Below, piece after piece: positions 35,854 to 46,604 of a stretch of 64,000 bases of DNA. The notes under the pieces were generated by a model that saw nothing but the letters and a program-made list of their open reading frames with translations, had not been told where the DNA came from and made no database searches. Position 1 is the stretch's first letter, and the number at the start of each line of letters is the position of its first letter. The translations under genes were made by a program, and so were the position numbers. The DNA comes from Noviherbaspirillum soli (lineage in GTDB: Bacteria > Pseudomonadota > Gammaproteobacteria > Burkholderiales > Burkholderiaceae_D): contig NZ_JACYOX010000009.1 in the NCBI RefSeq assembly GCF_015352955.1, positions 62,001 to 126,000 on the forward strand, given 5' to 3'.

Positions 35854-37425
35854 TTACACATATTCTGTTATTGCTTCGTTCCACTGAAATTGATCACCGG
35901 AAGCACCGACGTTCCGATGCCCTCTCCTTACATCACGCGTTTCCAAGTCATCGATTTCCTGCTTTAAAAAGGAGGCATGGAAATCCTGACCTCCACTATC
36001 TTCATCTTCCGATTCTGTTTCTTTTGTTGTATCGGTATCAATCTCATCCGCATTTTCCTTTGCGGGAGCTGCGCCGCCAGCATTGTTCATTTTCCTTACC
36101 ACCAAGCCAGCAACACTAAGAACCAGCACGCTGGCCAGCGATATGGTAGCAAGAATGGCAGAAGCAAGAATGAAGCCGGGCTGGGCTAACAATGAAGCTG
36201 TTACAAGAGCGGCTAAAACAATACTGATAACGGATACAACGACGTTCAGCACCCCTTTAGCAATCCTTATAGCACTTACCTTCAGCTGGTTTTCCAACTT
36301 GCTTAGCTGTTCTGCCATCTCCTTTTTTTTAGATTGATCTGTTTCTTGATTCAGTTCTTTCCTTAACGACTCCAGTTTCGCTTTCTGACTTCTGTACTCC
36401 ACTATCCCCTGCCCCACCTCAAACAGGTTTGCGACGAGGCTGATTGAACTAGTAATGATAGAGAAAACGGGGATGGGTAAGGGGATGGCCAGGCTCGGAA
36501 CGAATTTTGATATTGCTGAAACTGCAGACAGTACCGCCCCGCTGAATAATAAAAATTCTTTTCCGAAAGACATCCAATTAGCCGAAATTTGTGATTTCCA
36601 TTCCTGCAAAATTTTTTTTATTTCTTGCAAACTTTCACTGAAAACCTGAGAAGCATTTTTACTGCGTACTTTTTTTGTTGCTTCGCCAATTCCAGTTTTC
36701 AGCTCCTCGATTTCAGCCTTCACCTCCTCAATTTCCGTCTTCAGCTTCTGGGCTATTTCCCCGGTTTTTGGAGAATCAAGAATCGCATTATGACCTGCGA
36801 GCAACATCGCAATAAAGCTTGTTGCAAGGTATACCGATGCCATTACTACCGTAATGATTGCAAAAATGGAAAGTTCGAAAAAATTATTTGAAAACTTTGC
36901 CCCTTCCACTGCGATCGGAATCGCCGCACGTATTCCAGTTGAGACGATGCAAAGCCCTGAGAAAATCGTTCGAGCCACTTCATCCGTGGAGGAATTGAAA
37001 ACCGAGGCAAATTTGCTGCAAACCGTATTCAGGGTAGGCACCAGCATTGTGAATAAACTCGCACCAGCCAATGCAGTAGCCATACCTGCGACAATGCTAG
37101 TCGACTCAGGGTTTTTGTCATCACTGCCCAGCGCGGACAGGTCATTGAAGAAATTCTGGTAGCAGGTTTTGACGCGGTCAAAAAATCCCTTTTGTTTTTC
37201 TTCGTCCATATCTCCGATGCCGGCACTTTTATATAGATTTTCGGCTTCCGCTGCATATTCTTCGAAGTCTAATTCACTGGGATTTTTATCAAGAAGGGGA
37301 TTTATATCTGAGTCGTCATCCGAATGCCTACCACTAGCGGCCGGAGTTTCCTGGCAATGAGACAGGACGTCCTGTTTTTCATATCCATCATCGTCCGAAA
37401 ATTTATAAGTTACGCGTTGGGCCAT
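35854..37425 (-). CDS. Large membrane protein, candidate type III secretion effector/translocator
   Basis: 523 residues, not recognised as a known family. Residues 1-105 are hydrophilic and acidic. Hydrophobic segments are at about 111-135, 153-175, 184-211, 291-336 and 390-445. Heptad-like Glu/Lys stretches between them (222-280 and 342-385) suggest coiled coils, and an acidic tail (DTDTTKETESEDEDSGG) follows. Alternating coiled coils and hydrophobic hairpins recall SipB/IpaB-type translocators and membrane-targeted effectors. It starts 13 nt after a CesT-like chaperone gene with a strong SD (GAAGGAGG), the usual effector/chaperone layout. Clearly AT-richer than its surroundings. The function is inference; a non-secreted membrane protein is possible. 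Confidence 0.6.
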   Translation of the reverse strand: MAQRVTYKFSDDDGYEKQDVLSHCQETPAASGRHSDDDSDINPLLDKNPSELDFEEYAAEAENLYKSAGIGDMDEEKQKGFFDRVKTCYQNFFNDLSALGSDDKNPESTSIVAGMATALAGASLFTMLVPTLNTVCSKFASVFNSSTDEVARTIFSGLCIVSTGIRAAIPIAVEGAKFSNNFFELSIFAIITVVMASVYLATSFIAMLLAGHNAILDSPKTGEIAQKLKTEIEEVKAEIEELKTGIGEATKKVRSKNASQVFSESLQEIKKILQEWKSQISANWMSFGKEFLLFSGAVLSAVSAISKFVPSLAIPLPIPVFSIITSSISLVANLFEVGQGIVEYRSQKAKLESLRKELNQETDQSKKKEMAEQLSKLENQLKVSAIRIAKGVLNVVVSVISIVLAALVTASLLAQPGFILASAILATISLASVLVLSVAGLVVRKMNNAGGAAPAKENADEIDTDTTKETESEDEDSGGQDFHASFLKQEIDDLETRDVRRGHRNVGASGDQFQWNEAITEYV

Positions 37426-37438
37426 TCAGCAACCTCCT

Positions 37439-37897
37439 TCAAGCAAACCCACCACCAAGCATTGGGCCTGCATTCTGGCCAATGTTACTTATTGCATGAT
37501 TTCCGTTACGCCAGGATTCCACCAGTGGCGCCAGCATCTCGTCGAGATAACGGGAAAAATCTGGTTTTCTTGCATAGCATTCAAATTTCCCCAAAGAAAG
37601 GTGAATCACAAGAATGGCATTGCCATTTTCAGGATGCAGCGCCATGAAAGGGAGAAGATTCGATTTATTTCCGCAATTCGATTCAAGCATCAAGCGCCAT
37701 ATATTGCCACGCGCCTTTTCCTCTATTGCGCCGAGATCAATCACCATGCGACATAAATCGGCTGGCTCAAAAAACTGGAACCAGACCCTGGCATTGTTTG
37801 AAACAATTGGTTTGCCAAAAAAAATGCTGTCAGCATCCCAATCAGGCGACGATGCACAGGCAGTTTCAAGAATGCGGCGGTAATCCTGCAGTCCCAT
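37439..37897 (-). CDS. CesT-family type III secretion chaperone (candidate)
   Basis: 152 residues from ATG 37897, chosen over 37954 because GGGGGA lies 5 nt upstream and it gives the usual class I chaperone length. The pattern is that of Tir-chaperone CesT/SycE folds: an N-terminal helix (MGLQDYRRILETAC), beta strands (RVWFQFFEPADLCRMVIDLGA), and the conserved central piece NLLPFMALHPENGNAILVIHLSL, followed by helices (FSRYLDEMLAPLVESWR) and a Gly-rich tail. These dimers keep a partner effector unfolded for secretion; the downstream gene is the obvious partner. AT-rich like its partner. Confidence 0.65.
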   Translation of the reverse strand: MGLQDYRRILETACASSPDWDADSIFFGKPIVSNNARVWFQFFEPADLCRMVIDLGAIEEKARGNIWRLMLESNCGNKSNLLPFMALHPENGNAILVIHLSLGKFECYARKPDFSRYLDEMLAPLVESWRNGNHAISNIGQNAGPMLGGGFA

Positions 37898-38055
37898 CAC
37901 GATCCCCCAAGCTATCGACACATGACTCTCAAGTGCTTTCGCTGCCTTGGTCATGGTCCAAATTGAGTATCAGGAGCTGATTTCTTCGTTCCTAGAAGAA
38001 TGTTACAAATCGAAATGAGCGAAATTGCAATTGGCGCGAGCACTACAAATGGAAA

Positions 38056-38074
38056 CGCCCGCATTACACGGGCG
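38056..38074 (-). terminator. Possible weak terminator after rbgA
   Basis: On the minus strand CGCCCG / CGGGCG (6 bp, 7-nt loop) followed by TTTCCATTTG, about 38 nt past the rbgA stop. The T-run is interrupted. Confidence 0.35.
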
Positions 38075-38111
38075 AATGAAATGATGGTTTGCGGGGAGAA
38101 CTGCTATTCGG

Positions 38112-39044
38112 CTAGCTGGCGTGAGGGCGTAGTGAACTATCTTCGTCGTCATCCTGCTGAACTTCTCCCAGCGAAGGCGGCGGCTGATAAGAAGCCAGCA
38201 ATTCCACCCGGCTCTGCGGCGTCTCCAGGCTCACCCTACCCAGCGCGCCGCTGCGGTAATCCTGCAGCAAGGTATGCGCCGCCTTTTCCAAATCCGGCTC
38301 ACCGCCTTTCAGGCGATAAGCCCGGCGCCTGGCAATTCCTTCGATCACGCTAACGCCATCGATGCCCTCGGTCGGAAAGCCATACCGCGCGCTCACCAGC
38401 GCCGGGTAACGCGCCAGCAGCATCTCGGCGAGAAACGTGGCCACCTCCTCCTCGATCAGCGCATTGCTGCCGATCGCATGGCTGGCAGCCAGCATCAGGC
38501 CGTCGCTTGGGTGCTCGATTTTCGGCCACATCATGCCAGGCGTGTCAATCAGCACGATGTTGTTGCCCAGATAAAGCCGCTGCTGGGTCTTGGTGACAGC
38601 CGGCTCGTCGCCCACCTTGGCGACGCGTTTCTTCAGCAGCGCATTCATCAGCGTCGATTTGCCGACATTGGGTATGCCCATGATCATGATGCGCAGCGGT
38701 TTCAGCGCGGTGCCGCGGTTGGGCACCAGCTTGATGCACAGTTGCGGGATTTTCGCGACGTCGGACGGCTTCTTGCAGCTCAGGGCCACCGCATTGACGT
38801 CCTTCTGCTGGTTGTAATGCTTGATCCAGGCGCTGGTGGCGGCCGGGTCGGCCAGGTCGGCCTTGTTCAGGATCTTCAGGCAGGGCCGCTGCCGGAACAG
38901 GCGCAGCCTTTCGATCATGGGATTGCTGCTGGCCTGGGGAATGCGCCCGTCCAGCACTTCGATCACCATGTCAACCTTCTCCATGGATTCTTCCGCCTTC
39001 TTGCGGGCGGCGTTCATGTGACCGGGGAACCATTGAATAGACAT
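38112..39044 (-). CDS. rbgA: Ribosome biogenesis GTPase YlqF/RbgA
   Basis: Circularly permuted GTPase for late 50S assembly. 310 residues. G4 NKADL (60-64) comes before G1 GIPNVGKST (123-131) and G3 DTPGMMWP (about 165), the permuted order. The start MSIQWFPGHMNAARKK is the RNA-binding family signature. The C-terminal tail is acidic (QQDDDEDSS). Probably single-gene. Confidence 0.93.
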   Translation of the reverse strand: MSIQWFPGHMNAARKKAEESMEKVDMVIEVLDGRIPQASSNPMIERLRLFRQRPCLKILNKADLADPAATSAWIKHYNQQKDVNAVALSCKKPSDVAKIPQLCIKLVPNRGTALKPLRIMIMGIPNVGKSTLMNALLKKRVAKVGDEPAVTKTQQRLYLGNNIVLIDTPGMMWPKIEHPSDGLMLAASHAIGSNALIEEEVATFLAEMLLARYPALVSARYGFPTEGIDGVSVIEGIARRRAYRLKGGEPDLEKAAHTLLQDYRSGALGRVSLETPQSRVELLASYQPPPSLGEVQQDDDEDSSLRPHAS

Positions 39045-39103
39045 AGGGCGCTTCTCTGAAAATGAAGGCCGTATTCTACCCGCAGCGACTCCGCCGGCCG
39101 CGC

Positions 39104-40054
39104 CTACTCGAGTTCGGCGAGCGCCTTCAGGTGCGCCACCACGCTGCGCCCCAGCGCCGACAGGTTGTAGCCGCCTTCCAGGCAGCTAACGATGCGGCCT
39201 TCTGCATGCTCCTTCGCCACCGCCATGATCTGGCGGGTAATCCAAGCGTAATCGGCCTCCACCAAGCCCATCTGCCCCATGTCGTCTTCCCGATGGGCGT
39301 CGAAGCCGGCGGAAATGAAGATCATCTGCGGCCGGAAGGCGCGCAGCGCCGGCAGCCACAGTTCGGTAACCAGCTGCCTGACCTTTTCGCCGCCGGTGTA
39401 GGCCGCGACCGGCACATTGACCATGTTGGGATTGAATTGCGACTCGCCGCCGACACCGCTGTACGGATAGAAGGGATGCTGGAAAAAGCTCGCCATCATC
39501 ACCCGCGGCTCGTAGACGAAGGCTTCCTCGGTGCCGTTGCCGTGATGGACGTCGAAGTCGACGATCGCCACCCGTTCCAGCCGATGCACTTCCAGCGCAT
39601 GTCGGACGGCAATGGCGACATTGTTGAACAGGCAGAAGCCCATGGGCTCGGACGGCCTGGCATGGTGGCCGGGCGGACGCACCGCGCAGAAGGCATTGTC
39701 CAGGTCGCCCGCGATCACCGCGTCGGTGGCCGCGATCGCGGCGCCGGCGGCGCGCAGGGCCGCTTTCCAGCTGTGCGCATTGAGCAGGGTGTCGCCGTCG
39801 ATCGGGTAATAGGCGTCGGCGGGACTGCCGGGCGGCGGCACGTTGTCCCTTACCCTGGCGATGGCGTCCTGGTCATGCACCCGCGCGATTGCCCCGACGT
39901 CCGCCAGCGGCGCTTCGCGATGGTCGATGAAGCTGTCGATACGGCTGGCGATGAGCTGGTCTTCGATCGCCTGCAACCTGGCTGGAGACTCGGGATGCCA
40001 GCCGCCCATTTCATGGGCCAGGCAGTCGGTGTGGCAGTAGATGGCAGTGGTCAT
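39104..40054 (-). CDS. Histone-deacetylase-superfamily protein (class II HdaH/AphA-like)
   Basis: Zn-dependent deacetylase, probably acting on acetylpolyamines or other small acetyl-amides. 316 residues. [24 protein letters not shown] at about 127-150 holds the catalytic His pair, [17 protein letters not shown] (about 168-184) the zinc Asp and His, [18 protein letters not shown] the second Asp, and [12 protein letters not shown] near 297 the transition-state Tyr. All ligands are present, so it should be active. Confidence 0.92.
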   Translation of the reverse strand: MTTAIYCHTDCLAHEMGGWHPESPARLQAIEDQLIASRIDSFIDHREAPLADVGAIARVHDQDAIARVRDNVPPPGSPADAYYPIDGDTLLNAHSWKAALRAAGAAIAATDAVIAGDLDNAFCAVRPPGHHARPSEPMGFCLFNNVAIAVRHALEVHRLERVAIVDFDVHHGNGTEEAFVYEPRVMMASFFQHPFYPYSGVGGESQFNPNMVNVPVAAYTGGEKVRQLVTELWLPALRAFRPQMIFISAGFDAHREDDMGQMGLVEADYAWITRQIMAVAKEHAEGRIVSCLEGGYNLSALGRSVVAHLKALAELE

Positions 40055-40247
40055 GTTGAGGAACGCTGCACGCGCGTTCTCGCATAGAATGCCCGTAGTT
40101 TAACGAAAAACCGGTTTTTTGCATGCCATTTTATTCACTGCTGCTGGAACAAGTGGTTTATTCAAAGCAATAACACAGGGCGTTGCCATACTACAATAAG
40201 GTCCTGCATCCCGTTTCCATTTCGCCCCACCTCCCAACAGGAACACT

Positions 40248-41168
<921 letters not shown>

Positions 41169-41176
41169 CCGTTCGC

Positions 41177-42166
41177 ATGCGCATGACGATGACGCAAACC
41201 TTGCGCGGCGCCACCGAGCGCTGGCTGTTCAGGCTGCACGGCGCCGAACGCGGCGAAGTCGTGCTGAACCAGCGCCGGGTCTTCATCCTGCCGACCAGGG
41301 CCGGCCTGTCGTTTGCCGTGCTGCTGATGCTGCTGTTCATCGGATCGCTGAACTACAACCTGGCCATGGGCTATGGCCTGACTTTTCTGCTGCTCAGTTG
41401 TGCGTTGATCGCGATGCATCTGAGCTTTCGCAACCTGGCCTATCTGCATCTGAACCCCGGCCGCGCCAGCCCGGTATTCGCCGGCGAAGAAGCCCAGTTC
41501 GAATTGCACCTGTCCAACCGTCGCCCCTACTGGCGTCATGCGATCTGGATCGGCTTTACCGGCGACGGCCTGCCGGCCCGCGAACAGCCCTGCGACATTC
41601 CGGCCAAAGGCGACTGCGTGGTTGCGCTGCAGGCGCCTGCCACGCATCGCGGCTGGCTGGCCGCGCCGCGCATCCGGCTGCACACCAGCTTTCCGCTCGG
41701 GCTGCTGCGCGCCTGGAGCTACTGGCAGCCGGAACAGAAGGTGCTGGTCTATCCGCGCCCGGAAGACCATGCGCCGCCGCTGCCAATTGCCGAAGCGCTG
41801 TTGAACGAGGGTCACGGCACTGGCGGCGAGGATGATTTCGCCGGCGTGCGCGCCTACCAGACCGGCGATTCGATGAAGCGGCTGGCCTGGCGCCAGATTG
41901 CCCGCCTGGGCAATGACGGCACGCTGGTCAGCAAGCATTTCGAGGGAGGCGCCGCCAGCGAGATGCGCATTGATTTTGCCGCCCTGCCCGTTGCCATGGA
42001 TACCGAAGCCAGGCTTTCCCGCATGGCGCGCTGGGTGCTGGAAGCCGAGGCGCGCGGCCTGCCCTATGCATTTCGCCTGGGAGCGGCAAGCCATCCGTGC
42101 GCGCTGGGCGGCGCGCACCGGGAAAGCTGCCTGCGCGCGCTCGCGCTGTACGGGCAGGAATCATGA
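41177..42166 (+). CDS. DUF58 membrane protein
   Basis: 329 residues from ATG 41177, 8 nt after moxR. Two membrane helices at about 45-85 (GLSFAVLLMLLFIGSLNYNL, YGLTFLLLSCALIAM), then a soluble vWA-like domain with the DUF58 signature DDFAGVRAYQTGDSMKRLAWRQIA near 220. Partner of MoxR ATPases in envelope operons. Overlaps the transglutaminase gene by 4 nt. Confidence 0.9.
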   Translation: MRMTMTQTLRGATERWLFRLHGAERGEVVLNQRRVFILPTRAGLSFAVLLMLLFIGSLNYNLAMGYGLTFLLLSCALIAMHLSFRNLAYLHLNPGRASPVFAGEEAQFELHLSNRRPYWRHAIWIGFTGDGLPAREQPCDIPAKGDCVVALQAPATHRGWLAAPRIRLHTSFPLGLLRAWSYWQPEQKVLVYPRPEDHAPPLPIAEALLNEGHGTGGEDDFAGVRAYQTGDSMKRLAWRQIARLGNDGTLVSKHFEGGAASEMRIDFAALPVAMDTEARLSRMARWVLEAEARGLPYAFRLGAASHPCALGGAHRESCLRALALYGQES

Positions 42167-44211
42167 ACCGCGGCGCTGTGCGTACCGCCACATGGCACGA
42201 ACGCCTGAGGCGCGGCCTGCCGCGCGAGAAGTCCGATACCCTGCTGCTGCTCGGCGCCTGCGCGCTGGTGATGATGCCGCATGCCTGGCACCTGCCGGCC
42301 TGGGCCAGCCTGGCGGCGGCTGCGCTGCTGCTCTGGCGCGGCTGGATCACCTTTCACGGCAACCGCATGCCGCCGCGCCTCCTGCTGCTGCCGGTGGTGG
42401 CGCTGCTGATGCTGGGCGTGTATGGCAGTTACGGCACCTATCTCGGGCGCGAGGCCGGCGTGTGCATGCTGGTGCTGCTGCTGGCGCTGAAGCTGCTTGA
42501 AATGCGGGCGCGGCGCGACCTGTTCGTGGTCACCTTCCTCAGCTTTTTCGTGCTGCTGACCACCTTCTTCTATTCGCAGACCATTGCCAGCGCACTGCTG
42601 GCCAGCGCCGGCGTGATTGCGATCCTGATGGCGCTGATGTCCTTCCAGTACACGGGCGTTCATCCGCCTCTGCGCAAACGCCTGGTGGCCGCATCACAGC
42701 TGTTTCTGCTGGCCGCGCCGCTGGCCGTGGTGCTGTTCGTGTTTTTCCCGCGCATACAGGGGCCGCTCTGGGGCATGCCGCAGGATGCGGTGCGCAACGG
42801 CACCGGCCTGTCCGACAGCATGGAGCCGGGCAGCATTTCCGAACTGACGCTGTCGCCGGAAATCGCCTTTCGCGTGCGCTTCGACGATGCCGCACCGCCA
42901 CCGTCCGCGCTGTACTGGCGCGGTCCGGTGCTGGGCCGGTACGACGGACGCCGCTGGACGCCGCTGGCGAGCGCATCGCCTTCTTCGCGCCAGGTGCTTG
43001 GCCGCGGCAAGCCGGTGCGTTACCAGGTCACCCTGGAGGCCAGTGGCCGGCGTTCGCTGTTCGCGCTCGATCTGCCGACCGGCCCGCCGCAACTGGAGAA
43101 CAATCCGGTGCAGATCCAGCCGGACTTCCAGCTGCTGGCCAGCCAGCCGATCAGCCAGCGCCTGCGCTACGACGCCGTCTCGTCGCTGAACTACCGGCTG
43201 CAGGCCAATGAATCGGCGGTGACGCTGCGCGACTGGATGGATCTGCCGCCAGGCTACAACCCGCAAACCCATGAATTCGCCACCCGGCTGCGGGCACGGT
43301 CGGCCAACGACATGGAACTGGTCAACGCGGTGCTGCAGATGTTTCGGGAGGAGAATTTCCGCTATACCCTGCGCCCGCCCATGCTGGGCCGGCATGCGGT
43401 GGATGAATTCCTGTTTGCCACCCGGGCCGGATTCTGCGAGCACTATGCCGGCGCCTTCGTGGTGCTGATGCGTATCCTCGACATCCCGGCGCGGGTCGTC
43501 ACGGGTTACCAGGGCGGGGAACTGAACAAGGTCGATGGCTATCTGACTGTTCGTCAATCGGATGCGCATGCCTGGGCCGAAGTCTGGCTGGCCGGCCGCG
43601 GCTGGGTCCGCGTGGATCCCACCGCCGCCGTGGCGCCGGACCGGGTCGAACGCAATCTGTCGGCGGCGCTGGCGCCAGGTGAATTCGGCAACTTCTGGTC
43701 CCTGCAAGGGCCGCAGGGTCCCTGGGGGACGGTTCTGCGCAAGCTGCGCGACAACCGGGACGCGATCGACAATGCCTGGAACCAGTGGGTGCTGAACTAC
43801 ACACCTGCGAAGCAGCGCGGTTTCCTGCAATCGCTGGGCATTGACAACCCCGACTGGAGCACCCTGGCGATCCTGGTGCTGACCCTGGGCGCCGCGGTGA
43901 CCGCGCTGGTTGCACTGCCCCTTATCCGTCACCGTGAAAAGACCGACCCGGCCGACATGCTGTACCGCAGGCTGTGCGAGGAACTGGCGCGCCAGGGCTT
44001 GCCGCGCGCAGCGCACGAAGGCCCGCTGGCATACCGCAAACGCCTGCAGCAGAGCGGATTGTCACCGGAGCGTCGGCTTGCCGTGCTGGGTTTTCTTGAA
44101 CTTTACGAGACAATACGTTACGGCTCTCCAGCCACGGTCGACGCGCTGCGTCGCACCGGCTATGGCACACCGATCCAACAACTCAAGAACTTACTGATCC
44201 AATCCCGATGA
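42163..44211 (+). CDS. tgpA: DUF3488/transglutaminase-like membrane protein (TgpA type)
   Basis: 682 residues. Five to six N-terminal helices (about 25-215), a periplasmic transglutaminase-like domain with catalytic Cys in RAGFCEHYAGAF (about 425), His in QSDAHAWAEVW and Asp in VRVDPTAAV, then one more helix (STLAILVLTLGAAVTALVALPL) and a cytoplasmic DUF4129-like tail. The Pseudomonas homologue is essential and periplasmic. The stop overlaps mltB (ATGA). Confidence 0.92.
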   Translation: MNRGAVRTATWHERLRRGLPREKSDTLLLLGACALVMMPHAWHLPAWASLAAAALLLWRGWITFHGNRMPPRLLLLPVVALLMLGVYGSYGTYLGREAGVCMLVLLLALKLLEMRARRDLFVVTFLSFFVLLTTFFYSQTIASALLASAGVIAILMALMSFQYTGVHPPLRKRLVAASQLFLLAAPLAVVLFVFFPRIQGPLWGMPQDAVRNGTGLSDSMEPGSISELTLSPEIAFRVRFDDAAPPPSALYWRGPVLGRYDGRRWTPLASASPSSRQVLGRGKPVRYQVTLEASGRRSLFALDLPTGPPQLENNPVQIQPDFQLLASQPISQRLRYDAVSSLNYRLQANESAVTLRDWMDLPPGYNPQTHEFATRLRARSANDMELVNAVLQMFREENFRYTLRPPMLGRHAVDEFLFATRAGFCEHYAGAFVVLMRILDIPARVVTGYQGGELNKVDGYLTVRQSDAHAWAEVWLAGRGWVRVDPTAAVAPDRVERNLSAALAPGEFGNFWSLQGPQGPWGTVLRKLRDNRDAIDNAWNQWVLNYTPAKQRGFLQSLGIDNPDWSTLAILVLTLGAAVTALVALPLIRHREKTDPADMLYRRLCEELARQGLPRAAHEGPLAYRKRLQQSGLSPERRLAVLGFLELYETIRYGSPATVDALRRTGYGTPIQQLKNLLIQSR

Positions 44212-45302
44212 CTTGCACCCGGCTTTTTCTTTCCCTGTTTCTTGCTTCCACTTTTCTCAGCGGCTGCCACACCATGGCTGCCGAACCCGCGCAGCGCGCA
44301 GCCAAGGCGCGCAAGCCGACCGTCGAAGCGGACGACGCCGGCGAGTTCGCCAGCTTTGCCCAGTGGCGCGAAGTCAGCGCCTTCATTGACGACATGGTCG
44401 CCCGGCATGGCTACTCCCGCGCCGAACTGGAAGGCACGCTGTCCAGGGTGCGCTTCGTCGACAGCGCGATCCAGCTGATGAAGCCGGCCCCTGCCAGCAA
44501 GCCGAAGAACTGGACGGCCTACCGCGCCCGCTTCGTCGAGCCGGTGCGCATCAATGCCGGGGTCAGTTTCTGGAACGAGCATGCCGACGCGCTGCAGCGT
44601 GCGGAAGAACAGTTCGGCGTGCCGGCCGAGATCATCGTCGGCATCCTCGGCGTCGAAACCGTCTATGGCCGCAACACCGGCAATTTTCGCGTGATGGACG
44701 CCATCACCACCCTGGCCTTTGCCTATCCGGACACGCCGACCCGGCAAGCCCGCATGGACTATTTCCGCGGCGAGCTTGCCAACACCCTGCTGTTTGCGCG
44801 TGACAGCGGCATCGATCCGTTTTCTCTGCGCGGCTCCTATGCCGGCGCCGTAGGCTGGCCGCAGTTCATGCCCGGCAGCATCCGGAGGTACGCGGTCGAC
44901 TTCGATGGCGACGGCAAGATAGACCTGCGCAATTCGCCCGTCGACGCCATCGGCAGCATTGCCAACTTCCTGGTCCAGCATGGCTGGAAACGCGGCGAAC
45001 CGACCGTGTTCCCTGCGATGCTCGACCAGTCGTCGGGAAGCGGCTGGGAAATGTTCCTCAATCAGGGACTGCAGGCCAAGTTCCGCCTCGATGAGATTCG
45101 CGCGGCGGGCGTCCAGACGCCGGCGGAGCCGCCCAGCGACATGCTGTTTGGCCTGGTCGACCTGCAAAACGGCGCCGCGCCTACCGAATACTGGCTGGGC
45201 GCCAACAATTTCTTTGCCATTACCCAGTACAACCGCAGCTTCTTTTACGCAATGTCAGTTATCGAACTGGGTCGGGCGGTCCGTACCGCGCGCGGTATCT
45301 GA
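44208..45302 (+). CDS. mltB: Membrane-bound lytic murein transglycosylase B
   Basis: 364 residues. Lipobox FLSGC with Cys20, so an outer-membrane lipoprotein. Catalytic Glu in ILGVETVYGRNTGNF near 148, SYAGAVGWPQFMPGSIRRYAVDFDGDGKIDL near 210-240. Cuts peptidoglycan glycan strands to 1,6-anhydro products. End of the moxR operon; the joint presence with TgpA suggests a cell-wall remodelling unit. Confidence 0.94.
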   Translation: MTCTRLFLSLFLASTFLSGCHTMAAEPAQRAAKARKPTVEADDAGEFASFAQWREVSAFIDDMVARHGYSRAELEGTLSRVRFVDSAIQLMKPAPASKPKNWTAYRARFVEPVRINAGVSFWNEHADALQRAEEQFGVPAEIIVGILGVETVYGRNTGNFRVMDAITTLAFAYPDTPTRQARMDYFRGELANTLLFARDSGIDPFSLRGSYAGAVGWPQFMPGSIRRYAVDFDGDGKIDLRNSPVDAIGSIANFLVQHGWKRGEPTVFPAMLDQSSGSGWEMFLNQGLQAKFRLDEIRAAGVQTPAEPPSDMLFGLVDLQNGAAPTEYWLGANNFFAITQYNRSFFYAMSVIELGRAVRTARGI

Positions 45303-45551
45303 ACAGCATCGGCAATTGCGACACAAAACAAGTTGCCTCAAGAGAAATTCCTGGATATACGTGCGAATTTTTTATTTCTGAAGCGACAAGCAGCACTGCA
45401 ATGAGCGTCAATATGGCAAACGCAAGGGCTTTCGCAAGCTTCCTTGCGCTTTGGTGCAATGCGCCGCGCTCCAGCAATTACAATACCGGCGTTGCCCGAT
45501 CCTGGATCGACCGCAACATGTTCATGTCGTCATTTCAAGGTGGAGAGTGTT

Positions 45552-46037
45552 ATGCAGGGTGATACAGCAATCATCGATGTCCTGAACAGTTTGCTGACCG
45601 GCGAACTCACCGCGGTCGACCAGTACCTGATCCATGGCGAGATCTACCGGCATCTCGGCCTGAACCGTCTGGCCGACATGAGCCTGCACGAGTCCGACCA
45701 TGAACGCCAGCATGCGCGCGCGCTGATCCAGCGCATCCTGTTCCTCAACGGCACGCCCGACCTCAGCAAGCGCGACCCGCTCAATGTCGGCCGCACCGTG
45801 CCCGACATGCTGCAGGCCGATCTCGACCTGGAATACCATGTCGCCGACGCACTGAGAAAGGCCATCGGCGCCTGCGAGAGCGTGAGGGACTACGTGACCC
45901 GCGACATGCTTCTGGTGCAGCTCGAAGACACCGAGATGGATCATGCCTACTGGCTGGAACAGCATATGGAACTGATCAGGCTGGTCGGCCTGCAGAATTA
46001 CCAGCAGAGCCAGATGGATGCGTCCTCCCCCACTTAA
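45552..46037 (+). CDS. Bacterioferritin subunit with ferroxidase site but no heme ligand
   Basis: 161 residues. By alignment to canonical Bfr the diiron ligands are all kept: E18, E51, H54, E94, and E128/H131 (one residue later than usual). The heme-ligating Met52 is Arg. TGGAGAGTGTT precedes ATG 45552. It is followed after 15 nt by a second Bfr gene with the reverse pattern. Iron oxidation and storage; probably forms a mixed 24-mer shell with its partner. Confidence 0.92.
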   Translation: MQGDTAIIDVLNSLLTGELTAVDQYLIHGEIYRHLGLNRLADMSLHESDHERQHARALIQRILFLNGTPDLSKRDPLNVGRTVPDMLQADLDLEYHVADALRKAIGACESVRDYVTRDMLLVQLEDTEMDHAYWLEQHMELIRLVGLQNYQQSQMDASSPT

Positions 46038-46052
46038 ACAGGAGAAAAGAAT

Positions 46053-46532
46053 ATGAAAGGCAATCCCCAGGTCCTGAGCACGCTCAACCAGGTCCTCAAG
46101 AACGAACTCACCGCCATCAACCAGTACTTCCTGCATGCGCGCATGTTCCGCAACTGGGGGCTGGAGCGGCTGGACAAGTATGAATACAAGCAGTCGATCC
46201 GGGTGATGAAGGAAGCCGACAAGCTCATCGAGCGCATCCTGTTCCTCGATGGCCTGCCCAACCTGCAGGACCTGGGCAAGCTGCTGATCGGCGAGGACCC
46301 GGCCGAATGCCTGAATTGCGACCTGCAATACGAGCGCAGCTTCCATCCGGTGCTGACCCAGGCGATCGCCCTGTGCGAGTCCACCCAGGACTACGTTACC
46401 CGCGACCTGCTGGAGGAACTGCTCGAGCACAATGAATATTCGATCGACTGGCTGGAAACCCAGGAACGCCTGATGCAGGACATCGGGCTGCAGAACTACC
46501 TGCAATCGCAGATGGGCGAAAAGGAAGACTGA
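46053..46532 (+). CDS. bfr: Bacterioferritin subunit with heme ligand but degenerate ferroxidase site
   Basis: 159 residues, start [31 protein letters not shown] and end [12 protein letters not shown], the classic Bfr frame. Met52 (heme) is present, but E51 is Val, H54 is Glu, E127 is Asn and H130 is Ser, leaving only E18 and E94 of the diiron ligands. CAGGAGAA precedes ATG 46053. It should bind heme at the subunit interface for iron release but not oxidise iron by itself. Same operon as the previous gene. Confidence 0.94.
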   Translation: MKGNPQVLSTLNQVLKNELTAINQYFLHARMFRNWGLERLDKYEYKQSIRVMKEADKLIERILFLDGLPNLQDLGKLLIGEDPAECLNCDLQYERSFHPVLTQAIALCESTQDYVTRDLLEELLEHNEYSIDWLETQERLMQDIGLQNYLQSQMGEKED

Positions 46533-46604
46533 TACCGATACCGGTGCTGCCTTCGGCGACATATGGTTGTTGTCGGCAAGCGAAATGCCTGGAGTGCAGC
46601 AAGC

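Noticed and set aside
37955..38110. PIP-box or other T3SS regulator site before the chaperone gene
   Set aside because: TTCGC motifs are present on the minus strand but not repeated at 15-nt spacing.
45259..45477. 72-codon minus-strand frame with one hydrophobic segment after mltB
   Set aside because: It overlaps the mltB end by 44 nt, has no ribosome site and no recognised similarity.
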